7,046 bases of DNA from Bacteroidales bacterium UBA6346 (GCA_002438905.1 DJSA01000032.1:1-7046); one strand, 5' to 3'; positions 1 through 6,215 are shown, counted from the stretch's first letter. Made by a program: numbers and translations. The notes: generated by a model not told the origin, from the letters alone.

Positions 1-2
1 GC

Positions 3-944
3 GAGAAGTGGGGAGGAAAGAACGTGGCGGTGCTGTCGAGAGGATACAAAAGGAAACTGAAGGGGTTTCAGATTGTGGAGGCCGACGGTTCGGCGAGGGA
101 TTTCGGAGACGAGCCGCTGCAGATAAAGAAGAAGTTTCCCGGCATCACTGTGGCCGTCGACAAGGACAGGGTCGAGGGATGCAGGATTCTGGGCGACCCG
201 AAGGCCTTTCTGGAGAGCAAGAAATCGCGCAAATGCAGGGCGAAGAAAATCACGCCGGCGGACGTTCTGATTCTTGACGACTGTTTCCAGTTCAGGGCAC
301 TGAGGCCGGACCTGTCGATTGTGCTTGTAGACTACAACAGACCGACATTCAAGGACAGCCTGCTGCCGTTCGGACGGCTCAGGGATCTTCCTGAGAGAGT
401 CGCGGAGGCCGACGCGCTCGTGGTATCTAAATGCCCGTGGGAGATGAATCCGTGGGAGATGGACAAGTGGGCACTGTCGCTCGGAATCGAGAGATATAAC
501 CAGAAGGACTGTTTCGGATGGCGCTGCGACAACGGGCGCAAGCAGTATCTGTTCTTCACAAAAATCGGCTACGACGAGGCTCAGCCCGTGTTTCCCGAAG
601 GCAACAGCCGCTACCTCTACTCAAAGACGGCCGTGATGTTCAGCGGCATAGCGGACGACACTCCGTTCTCGGAACAGCTCCGCCTGAGCTACAAACTTGT
701 CGGACATCTCAAGTTCGCAGACCACCACAAGTTCACCCGTTCTGACATTTCATCCATCCGTTCCATTGCCTCCGCGCATCCGACATCGCTGATAATCACC
801 ACGGAGAAGGATTACCAGCGCATCCGCGACTGCAAGAATGTCCCGGAAGACCTGCGCCAAAGGATGTTCTACATGCCAATCCGCGCCCAGTTCCTCTCCG
901 ACGACGAGCGCGCCGTCTTCGCGGGGCTGCTTAACAGACTATAA
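3..944 (+). CDS. lpxK: Tetraacyldisaccharide 4'-kinase LpxK, 5'-truncated by window edge
   Basis: LpxK phosphorylates the 4' position of the tetraacyldisaccharide-1-phosphate lipid A precursor at the inner membrane, using ATP. The frame is open from base 3, and about 313 residues are present. The N-terminus with the Walker A loop lies outside the window, so no start codon can be chosen; the GTG at 24 is an internal Val. Visible family motifs, in order, are SRGYKRK (from base 36), GDEP (105-116), the LDD-FQ-R Walker-B-like segment (about 273-296), LLPFGRLRD (360-386), VVSKCP (420-437), FADHHKFT (714-737) and TEKD (801-812). These match LpxK throughout. The segment usually reading DDxFQHR has Phe where His is common (DDCFQFR). 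A 5-codon tandem duplication gives PWEMN-PWEMD (435-464). The gene ends in TAA, is followed by a probable terminator, and converges with the aromatic operon. Family identification is confident; completeness cannot be judged. Confidence 0.93.
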   Translation, partial: EKWGGKNVAVLSRGYKRKLKGFQIVEADGSARDFGDEPLQIKKKFPGITVAVDKDRVEGCRILGDPKAFLESKKSRKCRAKKITPADVLILDDCFQFRALRPDLSIVLVDYNRPTFKDSLLPFGRLRDLPERVAEADALVVSKCPWEMNPWEMDKWALSLGIERYNQKDCFGWRCDNGRKQYLFFTKIGYDEAQPVFPEGNSRYLYSKTAVMFSGIADDTPFSEQLRLSYKLVGHLKFADHHKFTRSDISSIRSIASAHPTSLIITTEKDYQRIRDCKNVPEDLRQRMFYMPIRAQFLSDDERAVFAGLLNRL

Positions 945-969
945 CGGTTACGCCGTCAGTAAGGAGTTT

Positions 970-996
970 GTCAAGGCATAACCTTGGCTGCTTTTT
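970..996 (+). terminator. Probable rho-independent terminator of lpxK
   Basis: A 7-bp stem (GTCAAGG at 970-976 with CCTTGGC at 982-988, one G-U pair) closes a 5-base loop. TGC and then five T residues (992-996) follow. It lies 25 bases after the lpxK stop, within the 54-bp gap between the convergent genes. Read from the other strand it lacks a U-run, so it is a weaker stop for the aromatic operon. Confidence 0.55.
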
Positions 997-998
997 CA

Positions 999-2087
999 TT
1001 ATTCCTGCGCTTTGATGCTCGCTTCGTGGATGGCATTGAAGACGGTCTTGATGAACTCCTCGTCGAGGCCGCGCTCTCGGCCTTTGGCGCACACATCGGC
1101 GAGGACGGCTTCCCAACGGCCGGTCTGGAGGATGGCGATGTTATTCTCGCGCTTGCTCTGACCTATCCTGCGGCTGATTTCCATGCGCTGGGCTAGGGTG
1201 TGGATGAGGTTCTCATCGATTACGTCAATCTTCGCGCGAAGCTGGCTGATGGTCTCCTTGTAGGCGGAGTCCGAGGTGTCGGCATCACGCACTATCAGCT
1301 GATTTTCAAGCATGTCAGCAAGCGCTGCCGGAGTGAGCTGCTGCTTCGCATCGCTCAGAGCCACCGAAGGGTCGCAGTGGCTCTCCACCATAAGGCCCTC
1401 AAGTCCGAGGTCCATTGCACGTTGGGAGATTTCCGTGATGTATTCACGGCTGCCGGCGAGGTGGCTCGGGTCACAGAAGAACGGCAGTTCCGGACAGAGG
1501 CTGCGGAGTTCAATGACATACTGCCAGAGAGGGTCGTTGCGGTACGTGATTTTCTCCGAAGTGGAAAAGCCCCTGTGTATCACCCCGATTTTTCGGATTC
1601 CGGCACGATTCAGCCGCTCAAGAGCTCCTATCCAGAGGTCAAGGTCGGGGTTCACCGGATTCTTCACGAGCACGGGAATGTCCGTGTCGGCAAGAGCCTC
1701 GGCAATTTCCTGGACAAGGAACGGATTGGCGGTCGTCCGCGCACCGATCCACACGAGATCCACGCCATATTTCAGACAGTCAAACACATGCTTCTCGCTT
1801 GCCACCTCAGTGGCGATCTTCAGGCCAAGTTCGCGCTTTGCCCGCTGCATCCATTTCAGACCCTGCGCACCGACGCCCTCGAAACTCCCGGGATGCGTGC
1901 GAGGTTTCCAAATCCCCGCACGATAGACATTTATCCCTATTTCCTTCAGTTGCGCAGCCGTCGTCATCACCTGTTCTTCCGTCTCCGCGCTGCAAGGGCC
2001 GGCAATCACGCACGGACGCGGGGGGAGATGAAACATTCCCCATTCGTTCAGCGGGGTTATTTCGAGTCTTGGAGATTTTGCCATCAT
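999..2087 (-). CDS. Bifunctional DAHP synthase / chorismate mutase (AroQ type), last gene of aromatic operon
   Basis: This 362-residue fusion catalyses two steps. The first is condensation of phosphoenolpyruvate and erythrose 4-phosphate to DAHP, which opens the shikimate pathway. The second is conversion of chorismate to prephenate. Residues about 15-265 form the type I-beta DAHP synthase/KDO8P synthase-like barrel: AGPCSAE (29-35), RAGIWKPRT (56-64), WIGART (113-118), VKNPVNPD (141-148), GVIHRGF (168-174), FCDPSH (204-209, metal and substrate ligands) and VESHCDP (234-240). Residues about 277-360 form an all-helical AroQ mutase with LRAKIDVID (283-291), R301, IG-SKR (308-313) and Q321/R324. 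A C-terminal mutase fusion is known from Bacteroidota (studied in Porphyromonas gingivalis), where the mutase domain takes part in prephenate feedback; the same control is inferred here. The start is the first of two adjacent ATGs, one base after the tyrA stop, which implies translational coupling. No ACT domain is visible. Confidence 0.96.
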   Translation of the reverse strand: MMAKSPRLEITPLNEWGMFHLPPRPCVIAGPCSAETEEQVMTTAAQLKEIGINVYRAGIWKPRTHPGSFEGVGAQGLKWMQRAKRELGLKIATEVASEKHVFDCLKYGVDLVWIGARTTANPFLVQEIAEALADTDIPVLVKNPVNPDLDLWIGALERLNRAGIRKIGVIHRGFSTSEKITYRNDPLWQYVIELRSLCPELPFFCDPSHLAGSREYITEISQRAMDLGLEGLMVESHCDPSVALSDAKQQLTPAALADMLENQLIVRDADTSDSAYKETISQLRAKIDVIDENLIHTLAQRMEISRRIGQSKRENNIAILQTGRWEAVLADVCAKGRERGLDEEFIKTVFNAIHEASIKAQE

Positions 2088-2088
2088 A

Positions 2089-2994
2089 TTATCTTAATAT
2101 CCTCTTTATTCTGTTCGCCTCGCCTATCAGTTCGCGTATTTTCCCCTCGTCTGAGGAAGATATGGCGTCGCGGAATTCATTCATTTTCTCAATATATGTG
2201 TCCATGACCTTCAGCACGTTGTCGCGGTTCTGCGAAAGAATCGGAACCCACATGTCCGCGTTACTCTTCGCGAGCCTCACCGTCGAGGAAAAACCACCGG
2301 AGGCAAGGTCAAATATGTGCTTTTCGTCCTTCTCCTTGTCGAGGACCGTGAGAGCGAGGGCAAATGAGGTAACATGCGATATATGAGATACATACGCCGT
2401 GTGAACATCATGTGCCGAGGCATCCATAATGGTAAGTCTCATGTTCAGGCAGTCGTACATGCGCTCCACGGTTTCCACGGCGTCCCTGTCCGATTCTTCC
2501 CCGTTACAGAGGATGCACGCCCGTCCGTCAAAAAGTCCGGGCTGGGCAGCCCATGGACCGGAATACTCCGTTCCCGCCATAGGGTGCGTCGCGACATAGC
2601 GTCTGCGCATAGGATGTCCTTTCACAGCATCGACGAGACCGCCCTTTGTGGAGCAGACGTCAATGACGATTTTCTTGCGTTGCCCGTCAGGGGATTTCAC
2701 AACGAAGCCGCTGCCATCTGCGGCATTTTTCGTTTCTATTTCAGCAAAACGGTCAAGAACCTCCGGGAGCATTTTCACTGCCGCACCTACCGGAACCGAC
2801 AGGATGACGATGTCGCTTCTGTCAATGCACTGTTCCAAATCCACAATCTCGTTGACAAGTCCTATCTTCAGCGCGGCCGAGGCATTCACCGGCTCGGCCT
2901 CTACGCCGAGAATCTCCGATGCGAAGCCGCGGCGCCGCAGGTCAATCGCCATCGAACCGCCAATGAGTCCAAGTCCAACTATTCCTATTGTCAT
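2089..2994 (-). CDS. tyrA: Prephenate dehydrogenase (tyrosine biosynthesis)
   Basis: TyrA oxidatively decarboxylates prephenate to 4-hydroxyphenylpyruvate, the precursor of tyrosine. I chose the ATG at 2994 (301 residues) because it puts the Rossmann loop GLGLIGGS at residues 7-14, the usual place; a GTG start at 3027 would add 11 residues of no family character. Further motifs are LSVPV (65-69), DVCSTKGG (112-119, with the Ser expected in the active site), ATHPMAGTE (135-143, catalytic His137), the HISH segment (204-207) and GGFSSTVRLAKSNADMW (233-249, with Arg240 in the place of the prephenate-binding Arg). A polar segment of about 25 residues (about 84-108, rich in G, K, D and N) separates the first Rossmann half from DVCSTK and looks inserted. 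The C-terminal helices end without an ACT domain. The gene sits second in the operon, 81 bp after the aminotransferase and one base before the DAHP synthase/mutase. Confidence 0.94.
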   Translation of the reverse strand: MTIGIVGLGLIGGSMAIDLRRRGFASEILGVEAEPVNASAALKIGLVNEIVDLEQCIDRSDIVILSVPVGAAVKMLPEVLDRFAEIETKNAADGSGFVVKSPDGQRKKIVIDVCSTKGGLVDAVKGHPMRRRYVATHPMAGTEYSGPWAAQPGLFDGRACILCNGEESDRDAVETVERMYDCLNMRLTIMDASAHDVHTAYVSHISHVTSFALALTVLDKEKDEKHIFDLASGGFSSTVRLAKSNADMWVPILSQNRDNVLKVMDTYIEKMNEFRDAISSSDEGKIRELIGEANRIKRILR

Positions 2995-2997
2995 ATA

Positions 2998-3017
2998 AAG
3001 TTTCGCAAGTATTCTGA
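2998..3017 (-). repeat. Copy 1 of an exact 20-bp repeat, just upstream of tyrA
   Basis: In the gene direction the sequence is TCAGAATACTTGCGAAACTT, ending 3 bases before the tyrA ATG. An identical copy lies at 6196-6215 in the same orientation ahead of coaE. An exact 20-base match is not expected by chance in 7 kb. Function unknown. Confidence 0.85.
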
Positions 3018-3075
3018 CCCCCGCCACAAAATCATGGTCGCGAAATCATCATTCGACCAATGAAACACACAGACA

Positions 3076-4335
3076 TCACAATATACCTCTTATGAGTCCC
3101 AGAGCCTCGGAGAGCCTTTCCGCATTGGCACAGAGGGAGATACGGATGTAATCGCGCCCGTTGCGCCCGAAAATGCAGCCGGGGGTAACGAAAACGCCGG
3201 TCCTATAGAGAAGGTAGTCAGAAACGAGTTCTCCGCGTGTCTTTGCCTTGCCGTCCTCCGGAGCGCTGAGCTTCAGGCCGCAGGCTGCTGCGGTTTCAGC
3301 CGTTTCCTCCGCCTTGCCAAGCAGCGGACTGCCATCAGGGACACGTCCCCAGACAAAGAGTCCCGTTCCATCGGCAGGGTACTCCGCTCCGAGAACATCC
3401 ATGATTTCACAGGCAATCTTCCTGCGCTCGCGATAGCCTGCATTCAGCTGTTCAAACCACTCGGGACCCTGTGAGAGAGCGGCCACGGCAGCCATCTGCA
3501 TCGGCTTGAACATCCCAGAGTCCATCTGCGACTTGACCTTGAGCACCGCCGAAATCAGTTCCTGCGCCCCGGCAACCATTCCGATTCTCCAGCCGGACAT
3601 GTTATGGGCCTTGCTGAGGGAGTTCAGTTCGATGCAGCATTCCTTCGCGCGCGGGACTTCCAATATTGAAAGCGGCCTGTCCGTAAGCACGAAACTGTAT
3701 GGGTTGTCGTTGACTATGAGGATGTCATGTTCGAGACCGAATTTCACAATCTTCCTATAAAGTTCCTCCGAGGCGGCCTTTCCGGTAGGCATCGACGGGT
3801 AGTTCACCCACATCATCTTCACGCCGCCGAGGTCCATACGTTCCAACGCCTCAAAGTCCGGGCACCAGTTGTTTTCCGGAAGCAGGTCGTAGGTGAGAAT
3901 TTCAGCCTCTACGAGTTCGAGAGCCGAGGTGTAAGTCGGATACCCCGGATCCGGAACAAGAACCTTGTCTCCCCTGTCGATGAACGCGAGGGCAAGAAGC
4001 AGGATGCCTTCCTTTGAGCCTGCCAAAGGCTGGATTTCCGTAGCGGGGTCAAGTTCCACGTTGTAGTAGCGGCGGCACCATTCGGCAAATGCTCCGCGAA
4101 GCTCCGGGAGGCCCTTATAGTTCTGATAGACATGCGAGTCCGTCTTGTGGGCATAATCACAGAGAGCCTCAATTGCAGCGGCAGGAGGCATCCTGTCGGG
4201 AGCGCCTATGCCGAGGCTGATTATCGGATTCTGCCCGTTTTTCGTGCGCCACTGGTTCAATGCTGACAGCTCTTTATTTTTTCGCGAAAAGTAATACTCT
4301 TTCACTACTTCTGTTCTTTTTGCCGGTCTTATCAT
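3076..4335 (-). CDS. PLP-dependent class I/II aminotransferase, first gene of aromatic amino acid operon
   Basis: This is a 419-residue fold-type I, PLP-dependent aminotransferase, inferred to transaminate 4-hydroxyphenylpyruvate and/or phenylpyruvate (or prephenate) because it leads an operon with tyrA and DAHP synthase/mutase. Visible motifs are an N-terminal EYYFSRK segment (13-19), SLGIGAPD (40-47), YQNYKGLPELR (70-80), AGSKEG (105-110), VPDPGYPTY (127-135), NYPSMPTG (178-185), NDNPY (209-213, with Asp210 and Tyr213 in the PLP-binding places), SLSKAHNMSGWRIG (239-252, Lys242 the Schiff-base lysine) and YIRISL (396-401, Arg398 the substrate carboxylate Arg). The usual NPTG Asn is Met182; from memory, related Bacteroidota enzymes also read MPTG. 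A charged Ala/Glu/Lys-rich stretch at about 338-368 looks like an insertion and makes the protein longer than the usual 380-400 residues. The ATG at 4335 fits the conserved N-terminus. Substrate specificity cannot be read from sequence. Confidence 0.9.
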   Translation of the reverse strand: MIRPAKRTEVVKEYYFSRKNKELSALNQWRTKNGQNPIISLGIGAPDRMPPAAAIEALCDYAHKTDSHVYQNYKGLPELRGAFAEWCRRYYNVELDPATEIQPLAGSKEGILLLALAFIDRGDKVLVPDPGYPTYTSALELVEAEILTYDLLPENNWCPDFEALERMDLGGVKMMWVNYPSMPTGKAASEELYRKIVKFGLEHDILIVNDNPYSFVLTDRPLSILEVPRAKECCIELNSLSKAHNMSGWRIGMVAGAQELISAVLKVKSQMDSGMFKPMQMAAVAALSQGPEWFEQLNAGYRERRKIACEIMDVLGAEYPADGTGLFVWGRVPDGSPLLGKAEETAETAAACGLKLSAPEDGKAKTRGELVSDYLLYRTGVFVTPGCIFGRNGRDYIRISLCANAERLSEALGLIRGIL

Positions 4336-4373
4336 GATTTTGCTTTATTTTGGGGCCATATTCCTCTTTTCAT
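4332..4373 (-). CDS. Possible 13-codon upstream ORF overlapping the aminotransferase start
   Basis: ATG at 4373 opens a 13-codon frame (MKRGIWPQNKAKS) whose TGA stop shares bases with the aminotransferase ATG (ATGA overlap). It is not rich in Phe or Tyr, so it is no classical attenuation peptide for this pathway. If translated, it could couple initiation to the aminotransferase and disrupt the leader stem. Short ORFs of this size arise often by chance. Confidence 0.2.
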   Translation of the reverse strand: MKRGIWPQNKAKS

Positions 4374-4468
4374 CAGTCGTGTACGCCCAGTACACTCCTC
4401 CTTCAAAAAGAAATCTATCCTCCAAAATAAATCCAAAACCTCTCGGAACTTATCTTGGGGGATGTTTA
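4336..4468 (-). promoter_or_regulatory. Structured 5' leader of the aromatic operon (candidate RNA regulator)
   Basis: The predicted transcript starts near 4468, leaving about 130 nt before the aminotransferase ATG. In RNA sense a perfect 10-bp pairing joins UUUAUUUUGG (4431-4422) to CCAAAAUAAA (4353-4344). Nested inside are UCUUUU (4411-4406) with AAAAGA (4370-4365) and a perfect 6-bp hairpin GUGUAC-UGGGC-GUACAC (4395-4379). The outer stem ends 8 bases before the ATG and could hide the A-rich initiation region. An upstream CCAAGA (4458-4453) can compete for a UUUUGG, offering an alternative fold. The pairings are seen directly; regulation is inferred, and I recognise no known riboswitch. Confidence 0.45.
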
Positions 4469-4474
4469 CAAACG

Positions 4475-4505
4475 CAAAAATAAGAACAAATGGGCATAAT
4501 GCAAA
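4475..4505 (-). promoter_or_regulatory. Bacteroidota-type promoter of the aromatic operon
   Basis: On the minus strand a -33 TTTG (4505-4502) is followed after 19 bases by a -7 TATTTTTG (4482-4475), with GC just before and C after the TTTG runs. This matches the TTTG/TAnnTTTG consensus of Bacteroidota primary-sigma promoters exactly. The start of transcription is expected near 4468. Confidence 0.72.
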
Positions 4506-4517
4506 AGGAATATGAAT

Positions 4518-4525
4518 TATCTTTG
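4518..4525 (+). promoter_or_regulatory. Probable -7 element of the EamA transporter promoter
   Basis: TATCTTTG matches TAnnTTTG. Transcription would start near 4532, about 10 bases before the ATG at 4542, which supports that start over the ATG at 4512. I see no good TTTG at the expected -33 position. The region is shared with the divergent operon promoter, whose -33 box ends 12 bases away. Confidence 0.42.
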
Positions 4526-4541
4526 TGGCAAAAATAAGTAT

Positions 4542-5471
4542 ATGCCGCTTTGGCTTTCGCTCGCATTCTGTTCGGCTTTTCTGCTCGGACTCTACGACGT
4601 CTCCAAGAAGGAGGCGCTAAATGGCAATGCCGTAATTCCCGTGCTGTTCCTCAACACGCTGTTTTCCACCATAATATTCCTCCCGTTTCTGATTGACTGC
4701 ATCGGAGGATTCGGGTGGTTCGGGAATGGTATTTTCGACATCTGCGGAGCACGTGACAGCCTTGAGAATCCGCTACGGACACAACTTTATATTCTCGGAA
4801 AGGCCGTCATCGTGCTGTCATCGTGGATTTTCGGCTATTTCGGACTGAAGCACCTGCCGATTACGATTGTCGGGCCTATAAACGCCACACGGCCGGTGCT
4901 CGTGCTGCTAGGAGCGATGATTTTCTTCGGAGAGAGGCTGAACCTCTGGCAATGGGCCGGCGTGCTGATTGCAATCGTGTCGGTGTTCCTGCTGGGCCGA
5001 TCAAGCAAGAAGGAGTCGATTGACTTCGCGCACAACCGCTGGGTGCTCTGCCTCTGCGTCTCTGTTCTGCTCGGCGCGGCAAGCGGCCTCTACGACAAGT
5101 TTATCATGCGGCGGTTCGAGCCAATTTTCGTGCAAACATGGTACAATCTCTACCAGTGCATCATAACGGGCGTACTCATGATGGTGATGTGGTACCCCAA
5201 ACGCCGTTCGACGACCCCGTTTCACTGGAGCTGGGCCATTCCTGCTATCTCGGTGCTAATCTCGGCCGCTGACTTTGTCTATTACACGGCCCTCGCCCAG
5301 CCGGACTCGATGATTTCCATAATCTCGCTCGTCCGCCGAGGAGCCGTCATCGTCTCTTTCCTCTGCGGCTGGCTTGTCTTCAGGGAAAAGAACCTGAAGG
5401 CGAAGGCATTAGACCTCGGTCTGATTATACTCGGAATGATATTTATCTATATCGGTTCTCGGGGCGCATAA
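4542..5471 (+). CDS. EamA / drug-metabolite transporter (DMT) family membrane protein
   Basis: This 309-residue integral membrane protein has about ten predicted helices in two five-helix EamA units, at roughly residues 2-19, 30-52, 84-101, 107-129, 134-152, 167-188, 195-217, 228-251, 257-280 and 287-305. The halves show the family's internal duplication: GLYDVSKK at the end of helix 1 and GLYDKFIM at the end of helix 6. The end of the first half reads FFGERLNLWQWAGVLIAIVSVFLLG (129-152) and that of the second WLVFREKNLKAKALDLGLIILG (277-298), both typical EamA. A loop at about 52-83 between helices 2 and 3 is longer than usual. DMT proteins export or import many small metabolites, and the substrate cannot be told from sequence. 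Divergence from the aromatic operon makes aromatic metabolite transport possible but unproven. I chose ATG 4542 because a -7 element overlaps the earlier ATG at 4512. The 3' end overlaps coaE tail to tail. Confidence 0.86.
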   Translation: MPLWLSLAFCSAFLLGLYDVSKKEALNGNAVIPVLFLNTLFSTIIFLPFLIDCIGGFGWFGNGIFDICGARDSLENPLRTQLYILGKAVIVLSSWIFGYFGLKHLPITIVGPINATRPVLVLLGAMIFFGERLNLWQWAGVLIAIVSVFLLGRSSKKESIDFAHNRWVLCLCVSVLLGAASGLYDKFIMRRFEPIFVQTWYNLYQCIITGVLMMVMWYPKRRSTTPFHWSWAIPAISVLISAADFVYYTALAQPDSMISIISLVRRGAVIVSFLCGWLVFREKNLKAKALDLGLIILGMIFIYIGSRGA

Positions 5472-6180
5472 TACAGTTCAATGCGGAGCGAACCCGCGAG
5501 GAGAGTTCCGAGAGGGAGCAGTCGTTGAGGATTACTGCGTCAATCTCGTTGCGATGAGCCGCAAGCGGGGACTGGAGGCGGAGGCGGGACAGGACCTGTT
5601 CACGGGAGCAATGGTCGCGGGCCATCACTCGCTCAATCCGAAGTTCCTCGGGAGCGTCGACCCAGAGGCATTTGTCCCAGATTTTCGGAAAGTCCGGCTT
5701 GTCGAGGGCCGTGGCGGATTCAAAGACGATGACATCGGCAGGCAAAGACTTATTAGGCACAGATGCCATATCCGAAGACTTCCGCCACCGTCCAAAATCA
5801 GCGACAAGCGCCGGAAAGACAATGTCCTCGACTGTCTTGAGCTTAGCCGCATCGCTGAAAATCACCGCCGCCAATGCCCGGCTATTAAAACTTCCATCCG
5901 TCCTGCGAAACTTCTGTCCGAGAGCGGCTTCAATCTCAGGCAACAAAAAGGGCTTCTCAGTCTTGTCAAAGCGACCATCCCTAGCAACTCCGAGCACTTC
6001 AGAGCCTTGTCCTGGGCCATACTCCCCGTCATCCCCCGGTGCCGCATAAAACCCCTTAACCGCAGAATCCGCATCATAGCAAGGCACGCCCATCCCTTCA
6101 AGAATCCGTCTCACCGCTGACTTTCCGCTTCCTATTCCCCCAGTAAGTAAAATAACAAGGGCACCTTCTCTGTTTTCCAT
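5443..6180 (-). CDS. coaE: Dephospho-CoA kinase
   Basis: CoaE carries out the last step of coenzyme A synthesis, phosphorylating the 3' hydroxyl of dephospho-CoA with ATP in the cytoplasm. With the ATG at 6180 the protein has 245 residues and places the P-loop GGIGSGKS at 14-21. Next come VPCYDAD (32-38, catalytic Asp region), NSRALAAVIFSD (99-110), VIVFESA (150-156) and the lid WVDAPEELRIERVMARDHCSREQVLSRLRLQ (173-203). An upstream in-frame ATG at 6294 is rejected because it would span the predicted promoter and the 20-bp repeat. The family usually has about 200 residues; the excess lies mainly in a Gly/Asp-rich stretch at about 47-75 and a polar stretch at about 133-148. The last 29 bases overlap the 3' end of the convergent transporter gene. 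Confidence 0.92.
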   Translation of the reverse strand: MENREGALVILLTGGIGSGKSAVRRILEGMGVPCYDADSAVKGFYAAPGDDGEYGPGQGSEVLGVARDGRFDKTEKPFLLPEIEAALGQKFRRTDGSFNSRALAAVIFSDAAKLKTVEDIVFPALVADFGRWRKSSDMASVPNKSLPADVIVFESATALDKPDFPKIWDKCLWVDAPEELRIERVMARDHCSREQVLSRLRLQSPLAAHRNEIDAVILNDCSLSELSSRVRSALNCIMRPENRYR

Positions 6181-6195
6181 CGATACATCGTTTTT

Positions 6196-6215
6196 AAGTT
6201 TCGCAAGTATTCTGA
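6196..6215 (-). repeat. Copy 2 of the exact 20-bp repeat, upstream of coaE
   Basis: This copy is identical and in the same gene-relative orientation as 2998-3017, ending 15 bases before the coaE ATG. It falls inside the predicted coaE 5' untranslated region. The flanking bases of the two copies do not match, so the shared unit is close to 20 bp. Confidence 0.85.

Noticed and set aside
8..277. 89-codon + strand frame at the left edge
   Set aside because: It overlaps lpxK in another frame, with no recognisable content.
1200..2207. 335-codon open frame on the + strand opposite DAHP synthase/mutase
   Set aside because: It is wholly antisense to a gene with clear conserved motifs, has no family features and runs past that gene's start. 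It is a by-product of codon bias.
2995..3027. Longer TyrA start at GTG 3027
   Set aside because: It adds 11 residues ahead of the Rossmann loop and would place the 20-bp repeat inside the coding region; ATG 2994 fits the family N-terminus.
2374..3063. 229-codon + strand open frame opposite tyrA
   Set aside because: Antisense to a recognised enzyme, with no known motif and an Arg/His-rich composition typical of shadow frames.
4512..4541. Transporter start at ATG 4512
   Set aside because: A TATCTTTG -7 box lies within this segment, and the added residues (NYLCGKNKY) are hydrophilic and unlike the family start.
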